This document shows, one piece after another, positions 12,808 to 25,307 of a stretch of DNA of 64,000 nt. This DNA is from Pyronema omphalodes (taxonomy: Eukaryota; Ascomycota; Pezizomycetes; Pezizales; Pyronemataceae), in the NCBI GenBank assembly GCA_024516155.1, contig JAJJXM010000080.1:1-64000 (forward strand), given 5' to 3'. How positions within the stretch are numbered: the first letter of the stretch is position 1; each line of letters opens with the position of its first letter. The position numbers were made by a program, and so were the translations under genes. Under the pieces are notes generated by a model. That model was given only the letters and a program-made list of their open reading frames with translations. It was not told the DNA's origin and searched no databases.

Positions 12808-13165
12808 CTCAAGAGTCGAGAGTCCACCCCCACCTCACACAGTGATAAACAGGCAGAACAAAACAAGACAAAAAGAATACGTAAAAACCGATAACGAAAT
12901 GCATGCATCCCATAAGAGTCAAGAGCATAAACAACGAACAACAGAAAACAAATTCTGAAACAAGAAACAAAAAACAGAAACAGGAAACCAATGCATTCAA
13001 CCGATCTAGTGGGTATGTAATATAATATACAACCGCGATGCAACCGAAACAAAAACCAAAGGACACCTTCTAAAAGTGTTCAAGTGCCAATGTGGTTAAC
13101 CGAATCTAGAGCAAGCAACCCAGACCCCTCTTTTCTTCATCTAGTTCACGATCATAATCAATCAC

Positions 13166-15717
13166 TCACACGCGACTGTTCGTCTTCACGTCACCATCCG
13201 CGAACTGTATCAAATCCCCGTTATTCGCTTGGGAAGTTGGGGTACTAGAACCACTTCCACTAGCGGCGAACAAAACTGCGGTATCACCTTTGGTACCATT
13301 CATACCGGTAGTCTGATATCCTACCGCGGTGGTAGAGGCTCTTGCATGCTCCTCCTTCTTGGGCTTGTCGGTAAGCTCCCATAAGTACATCACAGGGATG
13401 TAATTGATCATAGCAATGATAGCAACGAAAACCCAGAAGATGACGATGTAACCGGCCTTTTGACAGGCGCCGAAGATGATACCACCCATCGTGGGTCCGA
13501 TGGCTCGGCCACCCCCGGCTAGGGTTACGTTGACTCCGTTGATTGCTAGATTTGTTAGTATGTTCTTACATTATGACCCACTAGGTGAGTTCATACCGGC
13601 GGGTTTTCTCGGGGTTCCGGGCGAAGCTCTCTAGAAGACAAACCAGCGAAACTTTACGGAAAACTGGAGAAGCACCTGCGGAGAAGTTTCGACACAAGGG
13701 GCCCTCCGTGAAATTTTGGCATTAAAACCTCGCGAAGTTTTACCCCCAAAACCCAGCGAAAACTCGCCAGTATGAACTCACCTATTCTCTATCAAAGGGC
13801 TCGAGACTTGGGTTATAAGAGATGACTTACTCCCTAAGAGCTCCTTATTCTCTAGACTAGACACAACGTATGATTGGATCAAAGAGAAGGCAAAGGCACT
13901 GGAAAAACTCTTTATAATCGTGATTATAAAGACACCGGGTCCTTGCAAAGTGTATGGTAATAACAACAAGAATGGTGTGGTAATGTAGACGAGGGTAGAG
14001 AAGTGTAGCAATCTTTAAGCAGTTGAGGTTGCCGAAGTTCTTCATAAGGATGGGGTTAAGAACCAACTATTGAAGGCATGAATGTCAGCTGAGTGCTATC
14101 GAAATCGAGGGATACACAGTCTTACAATAAAGAACATGCTAATAAAACCGTTTACACTGTAAAGTTGCCCAATATCTGAAGCATCCCATCCGAACCCACC
14201 ATGAAACTTGAACGGAGGAGCCCAATCTTTCCCATCATCGATTGGGGTAGATAAAAATACGGACAAGAGTTGGTCAGAAGTCAAGGTGTGAAAACCAAGC
14301 ATACAGCTGTAGAACAAGGTTAAGCTTGATTTAAAGGTGAAAATGGACCACACAGAAGGTTTCCTCGTATCCGTGTGCGATGCATCCGCGATAACCGCGA
14401 CGGGATGGGCACATTCTTCATCTCTAGGCTTCGCAGTGACTACTTCATTGCCCGCGGAGAGTAAGGGAGCGGTTTCTTCGGCGGTTGTATTAATGGTGGT
14501 TTCTCGAGAGTTGAATAATTTGAACTTCAAATCGCGATAAAGCCCGCATAGATACCTGTAAAAACGGATATAAAAGCGATCGGAAGACATAAGAGACTGA
14601 AGTGGGCCATAAAGGTAGTTTTCAATTCTTCTTCCGATGACTCGACCGGGATCAGGTCGGTTTTTGAGAGATTCCTTAGTTTCCTGGGTACAATATCAAT
14701 CATGTGAAGCTACTACGTAGGATGCAAAAAGCTTACATCTAGAAACAAAATGCCGTTTGTAATTCCAAGGAGGAATATTATCGCAAGGAAGATATTTGGA
14801 AGCGAAAATGGGTACTTTTTCAGCATCTTCTCTAAGAAGGGCGGATATTGGCCGTTGAACCATTCGGGGTGGTTCGTTAATGGATCACTGAGGTAGCCTC
14901 CAATAATAGGACCGAATATGGAGCTTTCTATTGTTAGAATAACCCGATAAAGGCAAAATGTAGATGTACCTAACATAATACTGTACTAATGTCAATAAAC
15001 TCCATCGTGCGGAGAGGAGCGATGCATGTACTCACTACTGCGGGAAGGAAACCATTCGCGCGAACTTGAAGCTAGTGGGATTAGTACATACTGTCCTAGT
15101 TGGAGAACCGGGAAATTACCTGGCTCTGTGGCACAATTTCAGCTATCATGGTTCGCATAGTCCCGACCTATTCACCACTTATTAGCCATCGGATCGAACG
15201 TTAGCCGCGGAATATATCATACATTACCGCTGACTACGCCAGCGAGCATTCTTGCCGCCATGGCCATGGCAAGGCTGTTAGCAAAGCCCTATAGTCTTCA
15301 CGTCAGTCAAACTCTTGTATTATGTAGCGCTAGTACATATACATACGAAGATAATCATGGCAATAAACACTCCTGTCAAGCTGATAATAATGCAAAACTT
15401 CCTTCCCCAGATGTCGGAGATGCGACCCCAAAAAACAGCGAGGAGCATCTGAGCTACTGAGAAACTTGAGACCATGACTCCGGACCAGTATGGGATGTCT
15501 TGCTTTTGAACGCCGAACGATTTAATCATGAAGTACTACGTTTTATCAGTCAATGTTGCAAGCTATATCCACCAGTCTCATCATGTACCATGTACGGATA
15601 AATCGAAGTCAACGCCAGCGGCTCTGACACACGGCACAAACACAGAAACAGCTGCTTGACCTGGTTGGCCGTGAATTTCGGCTCATGCCTGGTAGAAGCT
15701 GGGACCACGTTCGCCAT
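13166..15717 (-). CDS. MFS transporter, DHA1 multidrug type, with one frame break
   Basis: Ten exons fit by phase: 15717-15589, 15535-15347, 15288-15223, 15167-15120, 15071-15036, 14985-14970, 14927-14737, 14683-14126, 14066-13831, 13545-13166. The protein opens with the family's first helix block (QLFLCLCRVSEPLALTSIYPY) and has the DHA1 cytoplasmic loop motif FWGRISDIWGRK, then ARMLAGVVSGN, MRTMIAEIVP, SSIFGPIIGGYL, a long hydrophilic central loop and six C-terminal helices ending at INGVNVTLAGGGRAIGPTMGG. It would be an integral membrane exporter of unknown substrate. Exon 6 is only 16 nt and less certain. Exon 9 has one base too many: the frame changes near 13990-13995 between KIATLLYP and VYITTPFLLL. 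This is either a sequencing error or an inactivating indel. The last intron (13546-13830, 285 bp) is stretched by a MITE. Confidence 0.85.
13584..13782. mobile_element. 199-bp MITE inside the last intron of the MFS gene
   Basis: The element starts GGTGAGTTCATAC and ends with its exact inverse, GTATGAACTCACC; imperfect inverted similarity continues for about 35 bases. TA flanks both sides, giving the TA target duplication typical of Tc1/mariner-like MITEs. Without it the host intron would be about 84 bp, in line with its neighbours. Confidence 0.85.
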
Positions 15718-18609
15718 TGTTGCTGCAAAAGATAGGTGCAAACAGGGCGTGTGGGAGAGCTGCGCAGGACGTATCTGTGTCGTAACTTTGTGTGTCTGTG
15801 GAATGTTCTGCGACAACCGTGAATGGTGGGGTACGGGGCCTTTAAGGCTGGAAAAGTGAGGACGTGGGGAACGAGATAGGTTGGCTGTGATGAGTTCCCT
15901 GCATGAACGGGGTTTGGATGTGCCTGCCTTTCGTGATTTGTGCCGAAAGCCGATTTGCGAGAAGAAATAGTTCTGTGTTGCCAAGGGAGCGGAGGTTTTT
16001 GTACCTGGTATTTCAGGCAGCTTTTGTTGTTGTACGACGGTGACCTACTGCTTTGGTTTTAGACAGTGCAGCATAGGGCCTCGATAGCTCCCGGATGTTG
16101 GATATGTGCTTGAAAGCGCAGCACGCGAGTTCACGACGCGTTGTCCGGCTACGATCTCGGAGTTGAATGCAGGGACTAAGCAACAACGGTGTATGTACTG
16201 GAAAGGCTTGTCTTCAATTCAAGATGAAATTCAACATTTCACAGCCCAGCTGCGAACATAGAATAACACCTAGTTCGCCGCTAGAACTTGGATCCGTGGG
16301 GGTTATTTGCTGGCCGCAGGTCAGTGGAGAGCGATGAGATCGATTACATCTCGACAGCACTTACGATTACAGCACTGTCACACATGGACTATTTCGCCAG
16401 CAGAAACCTGCGAACAGCTGCCTAAAAGGGGCACAAAACGCAGAAAGCTCCTGTAACAAACGAAAGGGCTCCAAATCGCTTTTGAAAAACCATTCAACCA
16501 AATGGAGAGAAAGGGAAAATTGAAAAAAAGTGGAGGTGGAATACGCTTTCAGGACAAAATTGATGTCTTTGCTCTATCCATCGCGTTAATGCGCCATCTC
16601 AATGTCCTGCACCAAGCCAAGTCTTTTAGGGTATAACGCCAGACAAGCCACGCCGAATTCCAACTCTGCGCGGCACAATGTGAAGCCGGCGCTGATAATA
16701 GCCATATTGCAAACCACGTACTGTATCACTCTCTGATCGCAAGGCAATAATCAATAATGCAGTCATGTGTCAGTATTCCTTTTATGGCTATGCAATAGGG
16801 TGCGCACTTGACCATATTGTGCATACCACCAGGATATCCTGGGTAATTACTGGGTTATTGAAAATAAGGTTTTGTGGTGTGTGTTGATAAGAATTCCAAA
16901 CATTCGTAAGAAAAAACAAACATCTTAATTTAAACCCTCAAGCAAACGAAGAAGCCCGTAGTATAGGCAGCTATAGTAACCATAGAAGTTATAAATTATG
17001 ATCGATATGAGAACCCATCCCCCAACAATAAAAACCGCATACCTAAAGACCCAATCAAAGAAAATATGCAAAAGAAATACATGAAACCAAAAATATTTGC
17101 ATCCAAACTTAAAACAGGTTCCCTGTAGTCTGGGAATCTTAGAAACAATTACGAACAAACTTTTCCCAGAAAGCATAGAATCATGCCCTACCAGCAACCG
17201 TTCTAACTTAATAGCTTCTTCTTTTCGCTAATCCAAAAAGCCCACAGGAGGAATTCTGTCCTAGATCAAAGACAGCGGTGTATTTCCCTCGATGTCTCGC
17301 AAGTGACAGTTTACACCTCCAACAAAGGAGAAACTTTCCGGCATTAGTATGCGGCGGCTGTCATAGCCGCCATCCCCCAGTTCATCACTTGACTATTAAT
17401 ACCCACCCTGCTTAAGTCAAAGGCCAACCAAGTTTACATGCCCGGGAGAAGCGGCATGTACCAGCGGTGTAATGCCGTTATAATCAGAGGATTAGATGTG
17501 TGACCTTCCCTCCAAGAACATGTCAATGACATCCATTGTTTATATTCTACCCATAAAATATACACAACAGGTATTTGCCAAAGGTGTACACACATATATA
17601 TCCATTGAATGGACGACGGTATATTTGTGAGTAATACACTGGCCAATTATTTTTGGCCATAGTAAGTACCAAGAAGTCTATGATGGTTCAGTCCGTCAGT
17701 AGTCATCAGTATAAAAGCTCATGCCTCTGATCACTTTGAGGGAGTGATGTGTAATAGCCGATTGGGAGGCGTTCTTAGCCGTATCCGCAAGTAGATTAGG
17801 ATTGTGGTGGTAAAATATTGAGTGAATATCCTGATTATGGTCCAGTAAGTTGTAACAGTCGTAAAAATTTCTCATTGTAGTATCGGGAAGAAGCAACCCA
17901 AAAAAACGGTATTCTTGAATTTTGTTCTGAAATAAATGATAGTTGAGCACGATATCGATGTTCTTATCGTCGTTACAGTCAAACCTTCGCCAATCAGGAT
18001 CTCGCATTAATATTTCATGATGAATGCAAACGTCATTGCACTAAGATGCTAGATGAGCATTTTCAATTGTTCTGATTGTAGTACCCTAACTGTGACATAC
18101 GTCAATGGTGGCCGACTGTACTACAAATTAGAACCTTAAAGTCATATGTGCAAGAAGAGTAACAATACTCAATCTAAGAAATGTCTATTTTAAGACCAAG
18201 TCAACGTCATTACTATGTGAACTGCGTAATGGCGTTTCAAAACTTACTACCACCCCCGATAGTTCCCAGAGCGCGCACTGCGCACTAAGAAGCTTGGCAG
18301 TCGATACTGAGGTGGTGGACGTGAAACGCAAATGGAAGTATTGTCTCTTTTCTTCGGACTCTTCTTCCACCTCCATTTTTCAAATATTCTCGTATTTTTC
18401 GGTGAGAATCTTCATTCATCCTAGGATATTCTTATTGGTACAAATTTTTTTTAACTTTAAAAAGGTGCGCATCGCGTCAACCCCAGACGCGTACAGGGGT
18501 CTAATCCGGATTCACCCCGCGCGTACCACAGGAACGACACGCATGCCGCGACTTGAACGTACTCCTCGACACCCTGACGATTGCGACAATCCTTCGGAAG
18601 CTGCTGAAA
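15718..18609. other. Intergenic between divergent MFS and SLX4 genes
   Basis: No gene, RNA or clear repeat was recognised across this 2.9-kb divergent spacer. The last 300 bases before 18610 presumably hold the SLX4 promoter; no clean TATA box was seen. Confidence 0.4.
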
Positions 18610-21600
18610 ATGGCAGCGACGCCATTACGCAGCTCACACACTCTCTCGTCGTCACCGTTGCTTTCGCCTTCGGCCATTATTGCAACTTTACCGGCGAAAG
18701 CTCCCAAAACACCGGCAATTCCTCGAGCGGATTCGTTAAACCGTTCAACGAGTATCTGGGATGTCCCTGAGAGCGATGAAGATCCAGTGTTGGAGGAGCT
18801 ACCGAAGAAGCAGGAGGAAGAGGCGGTAAAGGCCACAACAACTGAGAAGAAACCAAGGGCGAGAAAAAAGGATGCTACATTGTCGGTGGCGACTAATAAG
18901 GATGTGAGGGACGGAGTGAAGAGCAAATATTTTTCCGGTGGTGTTGCTGAGGCCTTGGAAGCTTTGGGAGAGTCACTGGACATTATACCACCAGCAGAAA
19001 CAGCTGAGCCAAAACCCAAGACGGTCCGTAAAAGAGCACCGAAGAAAACTACCGGAGATGCAACAGCAGCCCCAAAGCCATCTCGGAAGAAGGCAGAACC
19101 TAAAGCGAAGGCAGCGCCTAAGACCAAGGCAAAATCAAAGGAGAAGGAAGCCGGAAACAAGGAGGGAAATGAGGCAGAAGCTACCACAGGGTTAGAACCA
19201 ATAGCAGAGGATACCCCAACAGTTCCGCTACCCTCGCCACCCCGAAGAAGAGAATGGACGCCTGTCCTCGACACTCTTCCCGAGCCTACGGAAACTCCAC
19301 TACATACCGATGCCGATAATGTGCCACCCACGGATACTCCAATTACCTCGTTTGGGAACAAAATTGGTGCTTTACGATTTAGTACGTCCGTATCAGATAG
19401 TACCAGCATGCCGACGGAACTCCGACCGCTTGTATTGAAGAAGCGGCCAATTGAGGTTCGCTTCTGGTTTTTGAGTAGCTGATATTTCAATTAACTTTTG
19501 ATAGATGGTGGAATTACCTAACCCACGCCCTCCCCCAGCCGAACCGGCACCCAAACCGAAAAAGACTCGGAAGAAGCCACAGACCCTTACCGAACGAGCG
19601 TCCGCACAGTACCGCCAGGAACCTGGATCACCACAGCCGATTACACAGTTTTTTGCTACCTCTAAAAAGACATCTGTATCAGGCAAAGAGAAGGCGGCAA
19701 CTTCAACTGCCGGGGCTACTAAGAAGCGGAAGAATGAGGAGGAAACAACGCTGGTCAGCCCAAATACGGCGAGACAGCGGCTTGACCGGCAAGAATTTGT
19801 GTTCGGAACACTATCCCAGTTGGAGAAGCAGACTGTTGAAGATGAGGAAGTTCTCTCGCCACCACAAATACAACAGGAGGCAGAGCCCGTGCCGGGGGGC
19901 ACCATTAATCGTGTAGTAACAGCATCAGGGGGACTATGGGATGCAGCAGGATACAGAGATCCAGTAAATGCAATAAATGATGCGCCTGCAGCAGAGAACT
20001 TGGAAAATACCTGCGCCGCGGAGCATCCACAACGAGAGCCTACACCGACACTCCCGGATGCTCCGCCGGTTAATCCTCACCCAAAGCCGAGTGATAAACC
20101 TAAGCCTGCTGTCAGTAAAAGGTACAGCGTTGTTGACTTAACGCTATCCTCTTCTCCTGCTGCAAAACCAGCTTTGTCGAAGCCAAAAAATCCTTCTGAA
20201 CCACCAACATGGACCATACCCTCCTCCTCGCCAAAACAGCTGCCGCGGCTGCAATCATCGCCCATAATTGCCGCAGCTGTAACATCCTTTTCCAGCCCAT
20301 GTGGTTGGAATATACCGCCTCCAATTTTCTCTTCACAGCCCTCCGCAAAAAGAGCCTTTACAACTACCGCTTCACCAGAGGCTAGAAGAGCCAAATCATC
20401 TTCACCTTCTGGGGATCAGAGCTTTGAGGCTCCTCCGCCGTCATCACCTCCTCCACAAATTGCCTCTAAATTGGTGGAGCCAGGCGAAGAAACTGCAGTA
20501 GCTGTAGTGACGCCAAAGCGTCGTAATCGAGTTCAAAAACTTGTGCTGGAAGCTGTGGAGGGTGAAGCTGTTGCATCAGACACGCCAGCCCCCAAACCAA
20601 GAAGCCGAAGTCAATCACGAAAATTAGTCCCAGAGGTGATTGAAGAGGATGCGGGCGGCAGCTGCTACACCATCTCCTAAACCAAGAGGACGCCCACGAA
20701 AAGTCATAGCTGAAGCCGTGAAGGAGGATGCAGTGGCAGATACACCAGTCCCCAAACCAAGAAGCCGATCAAGAAAGGTAGCCGTGGAGGTAGTGGATGT
20801 TCTAGAGGCCCCTGTGGCTCCGGTGGCTCCCCTGACCTCCGATTCTGTCGAGCAACTACCGATGTCTCCTTCCCCCAGTAAACGCCGTACTCGCTCACCA
20901 TCGGAGACTCCGGTAGCTAAACGCAGGTCGGTATCAAGAGCAGCAACTCCAATGGAGGCCGCTTCTGTGCTGGATGCCGAACCAACAAAGTTGGTATCAA
21001 TACCAAACATTGAAAAACAGAAAGCAGAAGTACTGGTAGACTCAGAACCTGTACCAGCAAAGAAGCCACGAAGTAGAACGAAGAAGGCCGTGATGTCAGA
21101 AGAGCCAGTGACTACGCCGAAAGCGTCAGGTTTACCAGATAAAAATGCTTTGGATACCGAACTAGTTCCAGTGGTTGAGATTCCAGCCTCTCCCGAGCCA
21201 GAGATTATTGTTTCGCCCCGAAAGCGCCGCAGTGTCTCTCCATCCGAGAGCTCCCCGGCAAAGCGCAAGGCAAAATCTCGTGCAAAGACCCCTGTGGAGA
21301 CCACGGAGCCGGAGATGGTAGCTGAACGATTATCAACACCTGATATTGACGACTACCTCCCAAAGCGTGCTGCCTCTGTGCAACCAGTAGTAACCAAGGA
21401 AACAACACTCGATATCGACGACCTTCTACCACAGTCAAAGAAAACTCGGAAACCACGTTCAGCTTCTGCATTACCTGGTAGTGCTAGTAAAAAAGCTACA
21501 ACTCCTGATATTGACGACATCCTCCAATCAGTAAAAAAACCTGCCGTCCGCAAGTCACGAGCCAAGGTGCCATCTGGTTCACCATCAAGAACTCGAACGC

Positions 21601-22211
21601 CTTCACGAACCAGGTCTCGGTCCCGGTCTATCGTCTCGGAAACTGAAGTTGAAACGGCTACTAAAACTAAGGCAAAGCGTACACCCAGAGTTCGTAAATC
21701 TCGTTCGAGATCAGTTATACCTGAGACCGATCATGAAGATAATGCGCTGTCTTCACCTGAGACGACAAGGAAAAGAACGAGGCGAAAGTCACGTTCCAAG
21801 TCGCCAAAAAGGTCGCCAAGGAAGAAGACTGTAAAAAGGACACCGAAGCTGAAACCTTTGGCGAAGGAGTTGGAGGAGGATTTATTCAAGAGGATTGGTG
21901 CCGAGGTCAAGAAAGATAAGACTCCGGGTGGTTGGTTTGAGAGGATTCTTATGTATGATCCTATCGTGGTTGAGGAACTGGTGGATTGGTTAAAGGAACG
22001 GGGAGTGGTGAGAGTCCTGGGTGGAGAGGTAGAGGAGCCCGAGGCACCGAAAAAGAAGGGGAGAGGAAAGGCAAAGGCTAAAGATATAGAGCCAGAAGTA
22101 GAGGAACCGGTGAAGGAACCGGTGGCGCCAATAGATGAGGATGTAAAGAGCATGGTGTTATTACGCTGGCGTGTGCTGTGTAGACACTTTGACGAACGGT
22201 GGCAAGACTAG
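18610..22211 (+). CDS. SLX4: SLX4, scaffold subunit of the SLX1-SLX4 structure-specific endonuclease (one frame break)
   Basis: Exons 18610-19455 and 19505-22211 join in phase 0 across a 49-bp intron. Fungal SLX4 landmarks appear in order: ITQFFATSKK, the block RQRLDRQEFVFGTLSQLEKQT, LWDAAGYRD, a SUMO-interaction-like YSVVDLTLSSS, a long basic Ser/Arg/Pro-rich region, and the conserved C-terminal SLX1-binding domain (GWFERILMYDPIVVEELVDWLKERGV ... VLLRWRVLCRHFDERW, shown here only by its ends). The protein would act in the nucleus on branched DNA, giving SLX1 its activity. At 20651-20657 (GCGGGCG) the frame moves by one base: upstream reading stops at 20680, while the downstream frame continues the same PKPRSRSRK repeats to the true C terminus. 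One extra G explains this. About 1,200 residues if intact, within the fungal range. Confidence 0.85.
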
Positions 22212-22586
22212 GAAGAGGCTGTAGTAAATACGAGGGAAAGGATTGGAGTGGGAGTTTGGTTATGGTATTGATTTATAGCATTTTTATGGATACCCGGGCG
22301 GCATTTGTCTTTGTGTAAATTATGTACGATATCTATGAAGAAGGTCTCGCAAATGAGGAACAGCAGTGGGTCTAAACCCTTTCTAATATTTGATCGGGTC
22401 TTGAGAATCTGCGATGAGGGTCAAGCCTTTGTACATCCACCGAAAATGCGTTACGTGATGATCTACATCCGCTCCACCCGACCCCCGCCTACGTCATCGC
22501 TATCCATCACATTTCATCCTGTTTTGCTCTGAGCATCAATGCAAAAATTTATATATCATCCATGGAATGTAATCCCTCAGTAAATA
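22212..22586. other. Spacer between SLX4 and the malic enzyme pseudogene
   Basis: Short AT-rich intergenic stretch. Nothing is recognised beyond the presumed SLX4 3' UTR. Confidence 0.4.
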
Positions 22587-24523
22587 ATGTATTCCAAACA
22601 TCTATCCAATATCCCAACAACTCGAATCTCACCAATCTCCCGCATAATCAAACCATCACTACTACATCACAACAAATCATCCACTATGACAACCGAATCA
22701 TCATCCTCCTCATCTCTCCCTGCTCCTAACTGGCCACTCACTACTCGCATCTCCATACTACAACAAGGCCTGTTTTCCCCCCTTAGAACGCAAAACCTTC
22801 TCCCTAAATGGCCTTCTCCCCTATCTCCCTCAGTCTCACGAACAACAACTTTCCGAGCTTATTCACAATACCAAAGTAAACCCGACGATCTATCAAAAAA
22901 ACACCTTCCTGAATTCTCTCCGATCCCAGAATCTGACATTTTCTTCCCTAATCCTCTCCCACCTAACGAAATGCTACCTATTATCTACACTCCACGGAAG
23001 CCGAAGCCATCAAACGATACTCCCGACTTTTCCGACGACCGGATGGTGTTTTTTTGAATATAGAAATGTCAGATCAAGAAGTAGAAGATGCATTAAAAGC
23101 CTGGGAAAAGGGAAGGAGGGAAATATTTGGGGATTTGGAAGAGACGGAGGAAACTAGGTATGTGGTTGTTAGTGATGGAGAACAGGTTTTAGGAGTGGGG
23201 GATCAGGGGATTGGGGGGATTGCGATTGCGGAGGCGAAGGGGTTGTTGATGACGCTGTGTGGTGGACTGCATCCGGGGGTGGTTTGTCCTGTGGTTTGGA
23301 TTGTGGGACGGATAATGAGGATTTGAGAGGGGATGAACTTTATTTGGGGTTGAAGCATGGAAGGGTTAGGGGCGAGAATATGGTATGTGGTGCCTTTTAC
23401 TGATAATGCGGATATAGAAGACGGATGCTAATGAGGTGTAGATCGGTTTATTGAATCTTTTGTGAAGGCGGTGAAGAAATTGGTTTCCTAGGGCGGGTGT
23501 TGCATTTCGAGGACTTTGGGGTGATGAATGCTAGGAGATTATTAGAAACGTATCGGGAGAAGCTGCCATGCTTTAATGATGATGTCCAAGGAACTGGAGT
23601 TGTAACTCTTGGCGCAATGATGGCTGCAGCGAAGGTGACGAAAGTGGACCTTAAAGAAAATGAGAATCCTTATTTTCGGTGCTGGGTCTGCTGGTGTTGG
23701 TATTGCAGATATGCTAGTCGCTTCTGCTGTGGAAGATGGTGTTGACGAAAGGAAGCTTGCAAGAATATCTGGTATGTCATTTTCTATGCTTAGATCTGGT
23801 TTAGCAAGGCATGACAAAACCAATAGGATGGTTGACAAAAATGGTCTCCTCTTGGAATCAAGTTATGACTTGAGACCTGTCCAGAAAGCCTTACGCAAGC
23901 CCGACTCTGACTGGCAAGACAAAGATACCAAAGATCTCACCAATTTGATTTCTATCATCAAACCCCACGCATTGATTGGAGTCAGTACAATTAAAGGCGC
24001 CTTTACCGAATCCGCTGTAAAAGAAATGGCAAAGCATGTTGAACGTCCCATCATATTCCCTCTATCTAACCCTACTTCTCTCCATGAAGCTGTCCCGGAG
24101 GATTTGATCAAATGGACTGAATCAAAAGCCCTAATTGCCACAGGATTCTCCTTCCCTCCAGTTGAGCATGATGGGAAAAGGTTCGAGATTGCAGAGAATA
24201 ATAATTCTGTTGTTTTCCCGGCAATTGGGCTGGCAGCAGTATTGCGGAGGTAGAAGGGATCACCGATGGAATGCTCGTGGAAGCGGCGAGAAGAGTGGCG
24301 GGGTATGAGTCCGGCACTTGATGGGGAGGGAAAGGCTTTGCTGCCAGATGTTGAGCAGGTCAGAGAGGTTGTGAGGGATATTGCGGTAGGGGTTGTGAAA
24401 AAGGCGCAAGAGGAGAAGCTTGTGAAGAAACAGGGCGTACCGGAGGATGAGGAGAAATTGAAGAAGTGGGTGGAAGAGAGGATGTGGAAGCCGGAGTAGT
24501 ACAGGGAGCTGAAGAAGGTTTAA
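22587..24523 (+). pseudogene. NAD-type malic enzyme pseudogene, many single-base indels
   Basis: Almost the whole enzyme can be followed, but only by changing frame repeatedly. The landmarks in order are: a basic N terminus like a mitochondrial presequence, SLNGLLP, RAYSQYQSKPDDL, NTFLNSLRSQNL, EMLPIIYTP, EAIKRYSRLFRRPDG, VVVSDGEQVLGVGDQGIGGI, LDCGTDNED, YLGLKHGRVRG, LHFEDFGVMNARRLL, CFNDDVQGTG, the NAD-binding IFGAGSAGVGIADML, VKEMAKHVERPIIFPLSNPT and ALLPDVEQVREV. Frame changes are needed near 22760-22850, 22900, 22965, 23000, 23295, 23380, 23490, 23500, 23770, 24250 and 24300, and an in-frame TAG sits at 24497. Likely remnants of introns are at 23383-23442 and 23774-23828. Malic enzyme would have decarboxylated malate to pyruvate. 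Neighbouring genes show far fewer breaks, so decay is favoured over assembly error. Confidence 0.85.
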
Positions 24524-25288
24524 TGTGCAAAATTTATTGTATATATCTGATTTGAGTTGTCTTTAAGAGGTATTATTATGGTTTAGACTTAATAAGACTG
24601 TACTGCTTAACAATGCGCGACGTTGACCGCGATAATCATGCCGTATCACTCGAAAAATCATGAATCGTCTACCATTCACATTTTTAGAGCCATTTTTATG
24701 GTAACTATAGAACAATTTTTTAAGGAATCTCGCTCGGCAGTTGGTAAAGCTTAGTACTCTATTTCAAATATAGCAGTTTCGAAGGGCCTTTTCTACAATC
24801 TGGCTTTTTGAAAAACTGGAGGTAAACAGTTAACACTGATGTACGTGGATTAAGTGATCCCCAGTGATCCGTGTTAAGTATCCTGAATATTTGCCATCAC
24901 ACAGCGGTAAATAATGGATGCATTATAAAAGGAAATGGTGTCAGAATTACTGTCTGAATATCAGTGCAAGCAGAGTCAAGTGATTGATGATTCATAAAGC
25001 TCGCTAGCTTAACCGAGGGATTTTAATTGCTCTTATCTTACTCTTTTAGTACATTATTTACTCTTCCGTTTTTCCAGCGCTGCCGAATACCGATTTCCCC
25101 ATACCCCAGATATACTAAAAAGATTTGGCAATTCGCGTAAATTTTTGAGTCTCAAGTCTCTGTAGTCCAGCGGCGTTCTCCTTAGCTACTTGCTGAATTG
25201 GAGCGTGACTAGCATTATATACCCAATGACCCATGGTACTGGCAGAAGTCGAAGTAAATTATCCAATACAAGAGATTGTGTGCTTTGT

Positions 25289-25307
25289 GGCCGGCCTTCG
25301 GCCGGCC
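25289..25307. repeat. GC-rich mini-hairpin
   Basis: GGCCGGCC, a TTC loop, then GGCCGGCC: an 8-bp perfect stem in AT-rich surroundings. Confidence 0.6.

Larger units (their letters stand above)
9939..13165. other. Intergenic with a LINE 3' remnant and a TATG microsatellite
   Basis: T-rich sequence (10080-10320) follows the Gag-C2H2 gene. A LINE 3'-end remnant lies at 11146-11232. A short open frame begins at 11875 (MDYYGYSS...) downstream of a TATAAA-like site at 11757 but is too weak to call. TATG repeats sit at 12786-12807. No other gene is visible. Confidence 0.4.

Noticed and set aside
18501..19490. Long open frame on the minus strand opposite SLX4 exon 1
   Set aside because: Mirror of the Lys/Ala/Pro-rich SLX4 coding strand; no domain, no splice logic.
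25289..25307. GC mini-hairpin considered as a terminator or element end
   Set aside because: Too short, no partner copy and no target duplication; kept only as a small repeat feature.
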